A DNA stretch of 64,000 nucleotides from Sepiola atlantica (taxonomy: Eukaryota; Mollusca; Cephalopoda; Sepiida; Sepiolidae), in NCBI GenBank assembly GCA_963556195.1, contig OY744517.1, positions 79,656,714 through 79,720,713 of the forward strand. The letters are read 5' to 3'. Positions within the stretch are counted from its first letter, which is position 1; each line of letters begins with the position of its first letter. Both the position numbers and the translations under genes were made by a program. Of the stretch, positions 21,850-32,741 are shown piece after piece. The notes below the pieces were generated by a model. The model had not been told where the DNA came from. It searched no databases and saw nothing but the letters and a program-made list of their open reading frames with translations.

Positions 21850-22560
21850 ATTATATACAGAAAAAAAAGCTATAATCTAAATAAATAGAATAGGGACTTA
21901 TATGAAGAATATATAGAAGATAGAGAAAATCTAAAATTTATAATTAAAACTAAAAAATTGAAAAATTAAAAATTGAAAATTAAAATTATATATAGAATAA
22001 AAACTATAATCTAAATAAATAGAATAGGGACTTATAGGAAGAATATATAGAAAATAGACAGAATCTATAACTTAAAATTAAAAATTGAAAAATTGAAAAA
22101 TTAAAAATTGAAAATTAAAATTATATATAGAATAAAAACTATAATCTAAATAAATAGAATAGGGACTTATAGGAAGAATATATAGAAAAAAGACAGAATC
22201 TAAAACTTATAATTAAAATTGAAAAATTAAAAAATTAAAAATTGAAAATTAAAATTATATATAGAATAAAAACTATAATCTAAATAAATAGAATAGGGAC
22301 TTATAGGAAGAATATATAGAAAATAGACAGAATCTAAAACTTAAAATTAAAAATTGAAAAATTGAAAAATTAAAAATTGAAAATTAAAATTATATATAGA
22401 ATAAAAACTATAATCTAAATAAATAGAATAGGGACTTATAGGAAGAATATATAGAAAATAGACAGAATCTAAAACTTATAATTAAAATTAAAAAATTAAA
22501 AAATTAATAATTGGAATTTGAAAATTAAAATTATATATAAAATACAGATTAAATATTAAA
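21850..22560. repeat. Tandem array, period ~134-136 bp, five units
   Basis: The landmark ATAATCTAAATAAATAGAAT (then AGGGACTTATAGG) recurs with starts near 21860, 21996, 22130, 22264 and 22399, with a partial sixth unit. Each unit ends in a variable run of AAATTGAAAAATTA modules, which looks like a nested shorter repeat. The last units are nearly identical, so amplification was recent. No coding potential. Confidence 0.9.
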
Positions 22561-22659
22561 TGTAAAAATTAAAAATTATATATATATCATTTGTCAATTT
22601 CGCAAAAGTAAGAACAATCAAAATTATTTGTGTGCAATATATCTTCCTCTGCTGTTAAT

Positions 22660-22800
22660 GAGTTTTCGTGGTCCAGGTAAGGGCACCGGACTTCAGTCAC
22701 TGTGGTCGCGGTTTCGAATCTTACTAGATTCAGCCACACTGATGAGCCGTAAAACGGCAAAACAGATGTCCGTGGATAATTATATTTTATAAATATAGAT
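22660..22800 (+). mobile_element. tRNA-derived SINE with hammerhead ribozyme
   Basis: A tRNA-like head with an A-box-like region (TGGTCCAGGTAAGGG) and a B box (GGTTTCGAATC) precedes a hammerhead fold at 22734-22775. The order head then ribozyme is the same as at 12.5 and 26.6 kb. A second diverged copy lies at 22965-23055. Confidence 0.7.
22734..22775 (+). ncRNA. Type I hammerhead ribozyme, core mutated
   Basis: In order: CCACA (stem I), CTGATGA, stem II GCCG/CGGC with loop TAAAA, AAA where GAA is required, stem III ACA/TGT with loop GA, cleavage base C, then CGTGG (stem I return, 4 of 5 pairs). Spacing is identical (42 nt) to the ribozyme at 26613. The G12 position is A and the pair next to the cleavage site is A-C, so this copy is probably inactive. 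Confidence 0.65.
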
Positions 22801-22964
22801 GCTCCTCATATGGGGGCATTATACTGGGGAAAAGGAACAATGTTTCCTCCTTAGCATTTAGGTAATGCTTTTCCGTAAAACGATATTTGAATACGTTCAT
22901 TTGTCAACAACAAACAAAATGATAACATTTATGTGCGATATATCTTTCTCTGCGTTTTCATGTG

Positions 22965-23055
22965 CTAATGGCGCCGGACTTTAGTCACTGTGGTCCCAGT
23001 TTTGAATCTAGGTAGATTCAGCCACACTGATGAATCGTAAAAAGACCACAACGAC
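22965..23055 (+). mobile_element. Decayed tRNA-derived SINE
   Basis: Similar to 22675-22760 (GGACTT.AGTCACTGTGGTC, GATTCAGCCACACTGATGA). The first half of the hammerhead (CTGATGA) is kept, but GAA and the cleavage side are lost. Confidence 0.6.
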
Positions 23056-23863
23056 GGATTCAATACCAAAGGTTAATGCAGAAAAAACAAAATCGGCCAT
23101 ATTGCTAAAGTCAAACTAAAGCAAATATGTAATGAATTAAAGATTTGCAAATCAGTAACAAAAAAAATAATAAAGCATAATAAACTAGTTTTATAACATT
23201 AAAAACAAACGTAATAGTTTCTTAAGGGATTTGTATGCCTCCATAAACAATGCATTACACATTAAACTGAGCAATTTGTACAAGAATCAAGCATTGCCAA
23301 AAATCAGTTCAGATCCGCAGTGACTATGTCTAGACCAAACAGAACCAAATGAAACATTTGATCTTGCAGTAAGATATTTTTATGCTCTAGAAAATGACAC
23401 ACATTCAACAAATCAATGTATGGAATCTACAGAGATGCTGGAATATTGATAAAGAGTGTACACCCTCTGTCAAAAATAATGGGAAAAAAAAATATCCTTC
23501 GCCAGTCTTCGCACTAATATTTATATTTATATTTGCAAAAAGTAAGGTTTGAAGATAAAAAAAGAAGAAAGAAAGAAAACGTTTCAAACTGGAAAATTTA
23601 AAAAAGAAAAAAAGAAGTAAAAAAACGTTTCATTATGGAAATAGATTTGCTTTCTCAATTTCCCTAAATACTTGAAATGGATTCGCCCAGTAGTTTTTTA
23701 CTCTTAACTTTCCTGTGACGGGGACGGATATATATATATATACGTGTGTGTGTGTAGATAAATACACATTGATCTTTATTATATAGTTGAGGATGAAAGA
23801 CATGAACAACAAAGAAATGGACAAATGTAGAAAAAATAATTAAAATATTTAAATACTAACACA
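23056..23863. other. No gene recognised
   Basis: AT-rich sequence. 23410-23530 and 23640-23720 resemble 43780-43860 and 44010-44070 (for example TATCCTTCGCCAGT and ACGGATATATA), so an unnamed dispersed repeat is present, ending in (TA)n. Confidence 0.5.
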
Positions 23864-24854
23864 TCACTCAATAAGTCCTTTTAGGCAAAATTCAACTTTA
23901 TTCGTCAACATAGTCTTCTCCTAGACTGCTTCCAATGCTCCTCTAACAATTCAATACCTTTTTTGTCAAACGATTTGTCGTTTTTTGACGATTTATTCCT
24001 TCAAACGCATCAATATTGCTATATACTATTCACTATTGATGGGTGCTCTTTTCTCAAGGTAATCGATGAACAAAATACCTTGTGCATACCAAAATACAGA
24101 GGCCAAAACCTTACCTGCTGATGTTTAAGTCTTTGGTCGCTTTAAACAGCTTTCACTTACTGCTGTCCACTCAGTTGACTGCCAATTTGACTCTGGAGTG
24201 AAGCGGTAGATAAATTGTTCATCCATTGTCACATATGGATGCAAAAACTCCTTTCTGTTGTGTTGAAACAGTTGCGAACAACACTCTGAATCGTCAACGT
24301 GTTCTTGTTGTTTTTGATCAACTGTGAACAAACACGGTCCCTAATTTGAACACAGCTTTCTCATTTACAAATGTTCATGCAAAATGGTGAATACACTGCC
24401 TTCTGATATCTTCCACTCCTCTGCTATCTCATGCAACGTCAATTTATAATAGGCTCAAAACTTTTATGAACCTTTTTTATGTTTTCCAGGACAACTACTG
24501 AATTTGGGCGACCTGAGCATTCAGCATCATTTGTGCCAGTACGACCGTGTTTAAAGTCAGCATACCACCTCTTAACCGAAGTTTTCGATGCAGCATAGTC
24601 CGAATAACACCTTTAAAGCCATTGTTTTGCTTGAACAGTATTATTTCCCATCAGAAAGCAATGCTTTATCAACAAACATTGTTTTGAAAATTTGCAACAC
24701 TAGCTTCACTTAAACAACTGTAATTTGTAAACTAATAATCCGATTGGACTCAAATTTTGACACGTGCCATTTGAAGGTTGGTATTTTATAAAACTCATAT
24801 TAATTTTCTATTAGTGGCGCCATCTATATGTCAGGCCTGGGACTTATTGAGTAA
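23864..24854 (-). pseudogene. Mariner transposase element, decayed
   Basis: About 1 kb bounded by inverted ends with CTCAATAAGTCC (left at 23867, mirrored GGACTTATTGAG at 24839). On the minus strand translation gives mariner transposase parts: YVTMDEQFIYRFTPESNWQS (second catalytic Asp in MDE), SAGKVLASVFWYAQGILFID and YLEKRAPINSEYY. Several stops and frameshifts make it inactive. The DD34D family is cut-and-paste, flanked by TA. It has been replaced here by nothing functional. Confidence 0.85.
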
Positions 24855-25856
24855 TTGTTTATAAGCTCGAACTAAACATAACAACTAACCTAAAAAAATA
24901 AACTTTCTAGATAACAAATTAAACCTAAACCAAGAAACCTACCAACCATACAATAAGAATAATGACAAACCAATACAAACATAAATTCGAACCATCTTCT
25001 AATTATTATTAAAAATATTATTAAAAATATTCATAAATCCATAGATTATAGATTATCTTTAAATTCCAACAACGAAGACAGTTTTAACAAAACAAAATTT
25101 ATCCCAAAAAATAATGGTATAAAAATAACAAAAAATACAATCAAAATATACAGAAAGAGAAACGGTACATAAATAGAAAAACTATTTGGTTTAAACCACC
25201 ATATAGTACATCTGTAAAAGCAAATATTGGTTAGCTCTTCCTGAAGGTAATAAATAACCATTTCACTAAATCCATTCTACTACACAATATCTTTAACCAA
25301 AATAATGTTAAAGTAAGTTACTTTTGCACCTCTAATACAGAGATGATGGAATACTGATAATGGAAGACATGAACAGCAGAGAAATGGACTAATAGAAAAA
25401 TAATTAAAATATTTGAATACTATAAGCTAGAGCTAGATATAACAACTGACTTAAAAAACGAATTTTTTCGATACTAAATTAGACCTAAACCAAATTAGAC
25501 CTCAACTAAATTATATTTAAATCAAATTAGACCTAAATACAGACACACAACATTGAATTATTATAAGAAACAAATAACATAAATTGTAACTGAGCGACAA
25601 AAGAAACTACCATTAAGATGGTAAGTTCCTCACAAAGAACATTATCTATAATGCCAAAGAAGATAATACCAACAACAGAAATGTGTATTTGAATGCAGCT
25701 GGTACGGAATGGAAAACACACTACAAGAAACACGATTTCAGCTTCTCATACAAAAATATCACCACACGATTTACATGTGTGCGAAACATTAAAGGCTACT
25801 CGAATTTCACCATGAAATATTTTTCTGGCTGCAAAAGATGGAAAACACAATGTTAT
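24855..25856. other. No gene recognised
   Basis: AT-rich sequence. Parts near 24870-24950 and 25420-25520 repeat one another loosely (ATAACAACT.ACTTAAAAAA, TTAGACCTAAA), an old local duplication. The open frames here have no recognisable domain. Confidence 0.5.
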
Positions 25857-26157
25857 TTATCTTCCTCCCACAAGGTAAGATGTGACACAAGGTCGGGAAA
25901 GTGGGATTTGAAAAGCCAGCGCCCGAAAAGGTGAGCACTCTGGCTATTAAAAATTGCCTGGGCAGCCCCGTCTGCATTCCCCGGTAGGGGCGCCTCAGGC
26001 AGTAAGCAATAAACTTACCCCTCCCCAAAGAGGGGAGGCAAAGCCTGGGAGGGTGGACCTCCTAGAACTACACAGGACAAACCCACAGACTGGCAGAAAT
26101 CAAGCCCCGAAGGGCAAGACAATACCAGTCTATGGGGTGCAGTATCCATCGGAACGG
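25857..26157 (-). mobile_element. U2-headed SINE, copy 2, 5'-truncated
   Basis: Carries the shared body (CCTGGGCAGCCCCGTCTGCA, CGCCTCAGGCAGTAAGC and GGACCTCCTAGAACT on the plus strand) but stops at GTATCCATCGGAACGG, just where the U2-derived head would start. The U2 segment is thus missing or lost. It begins near CTTCCTCCCACAAGGTAAG. Confidence 0.75.
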
Positions 26158-26349
26158 GGTTTTTTTCCACCTCTCACAGACTATGGAAGTCTTTAAGTTG
26201 AAACTATATACATACAAAATTGTAAAAAGTGGTTCACATTCGCTAGGCTACTTGAGTTTCACACCAAAGGGTTCCTCAAGCTGTGAGAAATGGAAAACAC
26301 GATGTGTATGATGTTTCCCATCTTAAAACCCAAGTAGCAAACATGCACC

Positions 26350-26440
26350 ACATTTAGCATAATGATTAGAGTGTCTGATTAGAGTGTCTGGTAATGGGTC
26401 AGTAGACCGGGGTTCGATCCTCGGTCGACACATACCAAAG
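26350..26440 (+). mobile_element. tRNA-like SINE head
   Basis: Contains a good B box with a paired T-arm (GACCG, GGGTTCGATCC, CGGTC) after TAGCATAATGATTAGAGTGT. No CCA and no complete cloverleaf, so not a functional tRNA gene. No hammerhead follows within 120 nt. Confidence 0.5.
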
Positions 26441-26604
26441 ACTCAAAAATGGTACTTTATGCCTCCTGTTAAACACTCACCATTATAAGTCATCCAGGGA
26501 AAAAGAATGGCGCCATCCCCTACATCTCGGTGTAGTAGCCAATGAAAAGGGAGCCTTCGGATTTATATTATATTATATATTTTTATTTATTTTATACATA
26601 CATA

Positions 26605-26755
26605 AAAGTAATCCATGGACACGTGTTTCTGGCTCACAGCCGTCATCAGCATGGCTAACTTAGACAGAGATCGAACCTTCGATATTGATGTCTATAGTCC
26701 CGCGTTCTACCACTGGACCAAGACGCTCTGTCTAGAAATATGTACGATTTTTTAT
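26605..26755 (-). mobile_element. tRNA-derived SINE with intact hammerhead
   Basis: On the minus strand the head reads A box TTGGTCCAGTGGTAGAACG and B box GGTTCGATCTC, spaced as in a tRNA. It is followed by TCTAAGTTAG and then the hammerhead at 26654-26613, then ATTACTTTTATGTATG and an AT tail. An RNA polymerase III transcript starting at the head would run through the ribozyme. Confidence 0.75.
26613..26654 (-). ncRNA. Type I hammerhead ribozyme, all core bases intact
   Basis: Minus strand in order: CCATG (stem I); CTGATGA; stem II GGCT/AGCC with loop GTG and a C/A at the base; GAA; stem III ACAC/GTGT with essentially no loop; cleavage base C; CATGG (stem I return, perfect pairing with CCATG). 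Every conserved core position matches the hammerhead consensus. The palindromic ACACGTGT suggests pairing between two molecules or neighbouring repeats. Folding was done by eye, without a covariance score. Confidence 0.82.
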
Positions 26756-26779
26756 CACCTAAATATTTAATGTATTTTT

Positions 26780-27000
26780 ATGTAATCCTTTTTATTGGTG
26801 ATTGTAGCGTTCGTTGTTATTTTGCTTACTATTATTTCGATTGTCTCACTTTCCTATTAACGAAAAATACGTCCTATGAAGTTAAGGGCGATTAATAATG
26901 CAATTTTCTGCATCTTAATCACTTAGGAAAGTGAGACAATCGAAATAATAGTAAGCAAAATAACAACGAACGCTACAATCACCAATAAAAATAATTACAT
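26780..27000. repeat. Foldback element (221 bp)
   Basis: Arms of about 75 nt (left with GATTGTAGCGTTCGTTGTTA, right the mirror image) around a ~69-nt unpaired centre. The outermost bases ATGTAAT / ATTACAT also pair. No coding sequence; resembles a palindromic MITE. Confidence 0.85.
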
Positions 27001-27009
27001 GAACATACA

Positions 27010-28515
27010 TCTATATAAAGTTAGATATGTTTATATATTCATATTCACTCCTAAACTTATTAACCGATCATTATGAATTTTGGAACACAGCTGCTAGGCG
27101 TAAGGAGTTGTAATATGGACTATATTTAGTTCAATTTATTTTCATGCAAAATAGGTAAAAAGGGGGTTGAATCTCTACGTGAAAATTTAGATATCTCTGA
27201 TTTTTATGAACTTTTACTAATAAGTATAAGGCATCAATTACTAGTGAGTCACCACTTATCAAGGTTAAAAGTCACTCAAGGATAAGGGTTAATGAGGTGG
27301 ATAGATGATAGATTGACAGTTAAATGAAGAACATTATGAGAGGGTTGAAAATGATAGATGAAATGAACAATAATTTTTTTTTTTTACATATTTCACCCCA
27401 AACAAGGCAGGCCGCCACTGTAGACGTAAGGGGTTACTGAGAATTAGGGTGTAGGTTTTGGGTGTCATCCTAAGTTGGGAGCTGTGTAGCGAGATATCTG
27501 TTTACATTAGTTTTAAACCTCTGCGTGTAGGTGCAGTCGTGGAAACAGGGAGCAGGGGGAGTTCCAGAGGCCAGCAGCACAAGAAAAGAAGCTATTGGAG
27601 TAGAAGGCTCTCCAGCATCTGGGGAACTCCACAGTGAATCGATGGGATTTTGCTGATTGTCGAGTTGGTCTAGTGTATTTACGTTGAGGGTGCACCAGAG
27701 CAGCAAATTCATCGGAGCACAATCCATTAAAGTATTTGTAAAACAAGCACAAGGATGTAACATTGCGGCGATGGGACAGGGGTTGGAGCTTGGTGGATAG
27801 TGAGGGACCTATTAAGTTAGCGACTCTTTTTTGGACTTTGTCTAAGAGGGAGAGACTAGTGGATGATGCACCAGCCCAGATGTGGCAACAATACTCCATG
27901 CATGGGCGGATGGTGGCTTTGTAGAGATATAGGATAATGTCAGGTGTTAGAAGTTTACTGGCACGATAGAGGGAGCCCACCTTCTTTGCTGCAGCCTTGG
28001 CAATGTCTCCAATTTATTTGTTCCAATTCATGTTACCTGTGAAGATTAGGCCGAAGAGTTTGAATGTTGAACTCTCAGGTAGGGTGTTATTTGCCATGGC
28101 AATCGGTGGTTGAAGAGGTTTCTTGTAGTTATTGAAGGAAAGGAGCTTTGTCTTTGCGGCATTAAAAGTTACCAACCATTTATGACCCCAATCCACTACA
28201 GCCTGGAGTCATTAATAAGTATTCTCCAAATTTCAGTTTCTTGGGAGTATTTTAAAGGGTTTTCGGGGGTATAATATGGGCACACCCTCCCATTTGTAAA
28301 TTTGAATATTTCATAGTCATTAAATACCAATTAAGCACGATTCTCTGAATTTTAGTTTCTTTGTAATGCCCTTTAAGCTTAAGCCTTACATTTGAAACAT
28401 TTTCTGGAATCAAAATTGGAATAAGGATTCTAGACGTAAGGTTTAGTAGAATTATATCTTGATTATAATCTTCGTAATGGTACATAAAAGAGTATCAAAA
28501 CTGTTCTGTTCCAAA
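27010..28515 (+). repeat. AT-rich dispersed repeat (copy 2), split by a LINE
   Basis: 27010-27245 matches 9225-9445, and 28212-28515 matches 9446-9770 (TTCTTGGGAGTATTTTAAA, GGGCACACCCTCC, CTTAAGCC). The LINE between them shows that this copy was there before the LINE inserted. Confidence 0.65.
27246..28211 (-). mobile_element. Jockey/CR1-like LINE, 5'-truncated, nested
   Basis: Minus-strand 3' portion of the same LINE family as 61-2155: thumb (28196-28014, VTFNAAKTKLLSFNNYKKPL) and C-terminal region (27980-27470, with GLWNSPCSL and NRYLATQLPT at the end), then the conserved 3' UTR (CACCCCAAACAAGGCAGGCC on plus) and ~150 bp more ending in CTAGTGAGTCACC. Inserted in the repeat copy at 27010-28515, with CATCAATTA and CATTAATAA at the junctions as a candidate target duplication. 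Confidence 0.85.
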
Positions 28516-28547
28516 AATTAATTGCACCCGTCCTCAGATGGGTATCC

Positions 28548-28552
28548 TTCTA

Positions 28553-28613
<61 letters not shown>
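28548..28613. repeat. (TA)n microsatellite
   Basis: About 66 bp of TA into which the MITE at 28614 is inserted. The continuation is 35434-35494. Confidence 0.95.
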
Positions 28614-28619
<6 letters not shown>

Positions 28620-28973
28620 GGGCCAAAATAAGGGTCCTATCTTTAAATTTGAATAACTTGAATTTGAATAACTTCCACAAAATAAAAGTTAAACTCACCA
28701 AACTTTATGTGTGTGTAGACTGACCCTTCCGAGATTTTTTGAAATAAACAAAACAAATTTTAGCCGAAAAACACTTCTTAAAACTTACAAAAACTAAAGT
28801 ATTGTTTTTTACACTGTTTTGAGTTTTTTAAGCAAAAATAATGTTTTCTAAATGAGGGTACGTTCCTTAGGGCTAATACGGCTCATGCTTGCTTCGGAAG
28901 GGGTCCTTTACTTATTCTAAAAAAAAAAAAAAAAAAAACAATAAATAAAAAAGTTATAAATTTTTAAAAATAG

Positions 28974-29562
28974 TGTGGCGGAAATGTAATGGTGAACCGA
29001 TCGGCGCAGGAATCCTTCCTGACTGTGAACACCTTTTCCTTGGCTCGTGATGTCGTCTGAGGTGGCGTTGAATCTCCTCCGGGTCTGCTGAATGACGACT
29101 TCGTGATTCTGTGAAGGCAAGATTACTTAGCAGCACAATTCGATAACAGAATAACTCGACAAACGGCTAGGTCTTTTCACAACAATAATTATTTAATAAA
29201 AATGAACGGTGGTTTTTTTACTTTAACCCAAAGTCTATTTTTCGATAATGGCTTCCTTACTAACTATTGTATCTCTCCGTGTGCGTGTGTGAATCTCTTT
29301 ACGACTGCAAATCCTTAATCGAGATATAACTTGTCTACTCAAACGGTGGGTGTGGACTCTTACGACTGTTGGTATTAATTGAGACGTTAATCTCTGGTGG
29401 AAAACGATGGTGGGGGAATGCCATGAGCCATGCCATGCCAAGCGAGAGCGATCGTTCGCGCGACGCTCTCGCTTGCCCTTCCGTTCCGAACGAATTCTTA
29501 GATCTCACTGACTTGCGATCGCCTTCTCATCTCAAATAACAAAGACGAAAAACGTATAACTC

Positions 29563-29597
<35 letters not shown>

Positions 29598-30044
29598 GTC
29601 GTGTGGTACGCGCGATGCTGACTTACTCTCTTTCTTTCCCCCATCCCTTCTTCTGTGTCCCCACTCCTCCCCCGGAGTGGGGTGGTACGGGCAATTGTAA
29701 TTCGTCGTTTTAGTTTCTCTTTAGATCTTATCTACACTAAAGAAAACCATTAGCCTCTCTTTCTCTATTGGACCACCCCTCGAGTTGACATCCATCGTAT
29801 CTAAAAGACCCATGACCAAATTGTTCAGCTGGTCAAACTCATCCATTGTATCTGGTTAAGTGCTACTGACAACCTACACGCTCTCTCCCGCCAGGCTGGC
29901 GCCGTCTCTCGGCCAAGGTTTGGACAGTCAAAAATATGTACTAGCTCCCAGACTTCCACTTGTCTCTACGTGGGGCCTGATCTCCCCGATGCATTCCAGT
30001 GCACCCCGGGGTGCAGACTCCGTCGCTGAAACCACTGTTTCACA
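28974..30044 (-). repeat. 3' LTR of the Gag-only element
   Basis: A 1,071-bp repeat that starts TGTGAAACAGTGG and ends CCGCCACA on the minus strand. It contains a (CT)n run at about 29566-29592 and an (as read on plus) TTTTCACAACAATAATTATT block shared with the 5' LTR. Confidence 0.9.
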
Positions 30045-30260
30045 TCCGCCCAATCCTTATTTCGTGTCAATTGGTCGAAATTGACACCTCCCAGACCGTC
30101 ACCTTTCTCTACGTGGGGGGCTGATCTCTCCGATGCATATCGGTGCGCCATAAAGGGGGCAGATACGTCGGATGAAATCACTGTTTCACATCCGTCCACC
30201 CTTATTTCGTGTCACTTGGTTGCAATTGACATCTCCCAGACCGTTACCTTTCCCCACACA
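30045..30260 (-). repeat. Partial duplication of LTR start and polypurine region
   Basis: 30107-30260 repeats 29960-30120: CTACGTGGGG.GCTGATCTC, CACTGTTTCACATCCG, CCTTATTTCGTGTCA and TTGACA.CTCCCAGACCGT.ACC. The copies are about 148 bp apart and diverged by roughly 20 percent, so the edge of the LTR is present twice. Confidence 0.75.
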
Positions 30261-31920
30261 CAGAGAGAACAACGGATAATACAATCAAAACAATAATAAT
30301 CAAAAATTAAGAAAAAACTGTAGCTAAACAATGGAACAAAAAATTTTCTTTTTCTGTTCTGTTTTCTTTTGGTCTGTCCTTCTTTTTCTCTTTCCAGTCT
30401 ATTAAAACATCAGGACTACGTATGTATGTGTGTATGTGCGTATGCATTTTGTTGTTTCTGTGTTGGGAGGTGGGTAGGTGACAAAATGAATTATTATGCA
30501 TGCAATTAAAAGTTTGTTAATACAGATTGGAGCTCGCAACGCCCCTTACAAATTACGTCACCATCACCCTCTCCTCGGAATCGATCTCTACTTCTTCACT
30601 GGTCATCCACCTGGATTTCCGACAGGGCAGCGATTCCTGCTCCCGCTCGCGATCTGGGTGAAGTGTACTCAGGGGTAACCCTCCCTCGCTCATGCACTCG
30701 GCCGCCGGTGTGCTCGCGCCGTCCAATTTCTCCCTATGTCTTTCTCGCGCCCTTTGTCTTTTCTGCAAAAGCTAACCCTATTATTTATGTGCACAATTCT
30801 CACTAACATCGACCAAGCCCTATCGTGCCCGTGTCTAGTTCTACCTTTTAACGTGAATTTTCCCTTCCTGACGGGGTTAATCGAACCCTCAATCTCTCTA
30901 AAGCTAATAGCTTGTTACCTTCTGGTTATGCAACGCATTTTAACACATTATAATACTTTCATAACTGTTCGATGGGGTCGACCGGTAATCTCAAACGATT
31001 TGGTAATTCGGCCTTAATCTGCCGAGATGATTATATTCGGCGACAAGTGTCTTAGCGATTGCATATCCAACTGTGCACCTGTGCACTCACTCGTCAGTAT
31101 CAACAACTGAAATTCTCTTGGTACGGACCTGTCTGGTTCGCATACCGTCACTATCATTGCGTCGGCCACCTCGGCCAGATTCTCTTCCGTTCCCTTCTCT
31201 GGGAAAACAATCCTCTCAGACTAACACCTTCTTGGCTCACTTCGGCCCGGTGACATTCGATATCGATGCGCCTTCTCTGGCTGCATGCGATAGTAACCCT
31301 TTTGGTTCTTCCCTATAACTTCCAATTTCTTCATAATCATTCTCTCATCGCTTCCCGACACTGTCCCTAATTACTCATCGAGTGCCTCTCCCAGCAACGG
31401 GGGGCCACTGATTTCTTCTGCTTCGTCTGTATCAACACTATCTATCTTAGATAAGATCTCATATCCTTCTCTTCGCTTATCATTACTTCTGTGCCCTTTC
31501 GTAAGGCGCACCACAATCTGTCATATTCACGGTGGTTCGAACATCTGTCGATTACTTCAACTTTCTTTTGCTTTTACAACTCACTATATATCTGCCTGGT
31601 CGTTCGGCAACAGCCCATCCAGCTGCAGGTATATTACTACTTGTGATCGATCATTTGGATCTAACCACGACGACCCTCCATCGGTCCCAGTTATGCATCT
31701 CTTTCTATCCTTATATGTCCGTTTTATCTCGGGGGGGGGGGGGGCATCCAAAACAACTGTCCGCGCCACAACCACCAGCACCGCACACGCATGGGGGCCC
31801 TCCCTGCGCGCGGTGGAGCCAACGAATGCGACACAGCACAACCTCGGCCTCTCCCCCAGGTCCTTGACTATCTTTGGCTTGGCTTTCCTGCTATTCTGTG
31901 GTGGGGCGTTCTGCTCCCCT
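30261..31920 (-). other. Interior of the Gag-only element, no domain recognised
   Basis: About 1.6 kb that should hold pol in an autonomous element. Minus-strand open frames (30768-30553, 31841-31584) show no YxDD, integrase or protease motif I can identify. A G-run of 14 bases lies at about 31731-31744. Confidence 0.55.
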
Positions 31921-32612
31921 CTACCGTAACTTCATAGGTAATTCCTCTACCTTTTTGGCTAACCGATTTTCTCTCAGTCTCTTCTGGAGCTGGGTAGGGG
32001 GGTATTTTGCCGCTCTCCTCCCACTCGCTGGACTCGTCAACCGACCTAGCAGTCGCGTTTAATTCGATCTCTCTCTACGGGGGGGTTCATTGCTTCTTGC
32101 GGTTTCTCATAAACCGGCGAACAAAACCCAAGCCCGTCTTCTTCCCATTCTACCGTAACTTCATAGGTAATTCCTCTACCTTTTTTTGGCTAACCGATTT
32201 TCTCTCAGTCTCTTCTGGAGCTGGGCAGGGGGGTATTCTGCCGCTCTCCTCCCACTCGCTGGACTGGTCAACCGACCTAGCAGTCGCGTTTAATTCGATC
32301 TCTCTCTACGGGGGGGTTCATTGCTTCTTGCGGTTTCTCATAAACCGGCGAACAAAACCCAAGCCCGTCTTCTTCCCATTCTACCGTAACTTCATAGGTA
32401 ATTCCTCTACCTTTTTGGCTAACCGATTTTCTCTCAGTCTCTTCTGGAGCTGGGCAGGGGGGTATTTTGCCGCTCTCCTCCCACTCGCTGGACTCGTCAA
32501 CCGACCTAGCAGTCGCGTTTAATTCGATCTCTCTCTCTACGGGGGGGTTCATTGCTTCTTGCGGTTTCTCATAAACCGGCGAACAAAACCCAAGCCCGTC
32601 TTCTTCCCATTT
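31921..32612 (-). repeat. Tandem repeat, period 229-232 bp, three units
   Basis: Units at 31921-32149, 32150-32380 and 32381-32612 are almost identical. On the minus strand the frame 32654-32277 stays open through the units and encodes repeated acidic segments (KWEEDGLGFCSPVYEKPQEA). A 231-bp period preserves the reading frame (77 codons), while the 229-bp unit breaks it. Confidence 0.9.
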
Positions 32613-32741
32613 AATTTCGCTATCTTTCACTAAACTTATCATTCTGGGGGCCACCCTACTTTTTATACTCTGTGGGGTGGCCTCTGGGCGCTTCCCTGGT
32701 TCTTTACCCTAGCGTCAGGTGGCACACTAAGGTTCGGAATC

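Noticed and set aside
26350..26440. Functional tRNA gene
   Set aside because: A B box and T-arm are present, but no complete cloverleaf or acceptor stem. The same applies to the heads at 12.6, 22.7, 26.7 and 38.9 kb.
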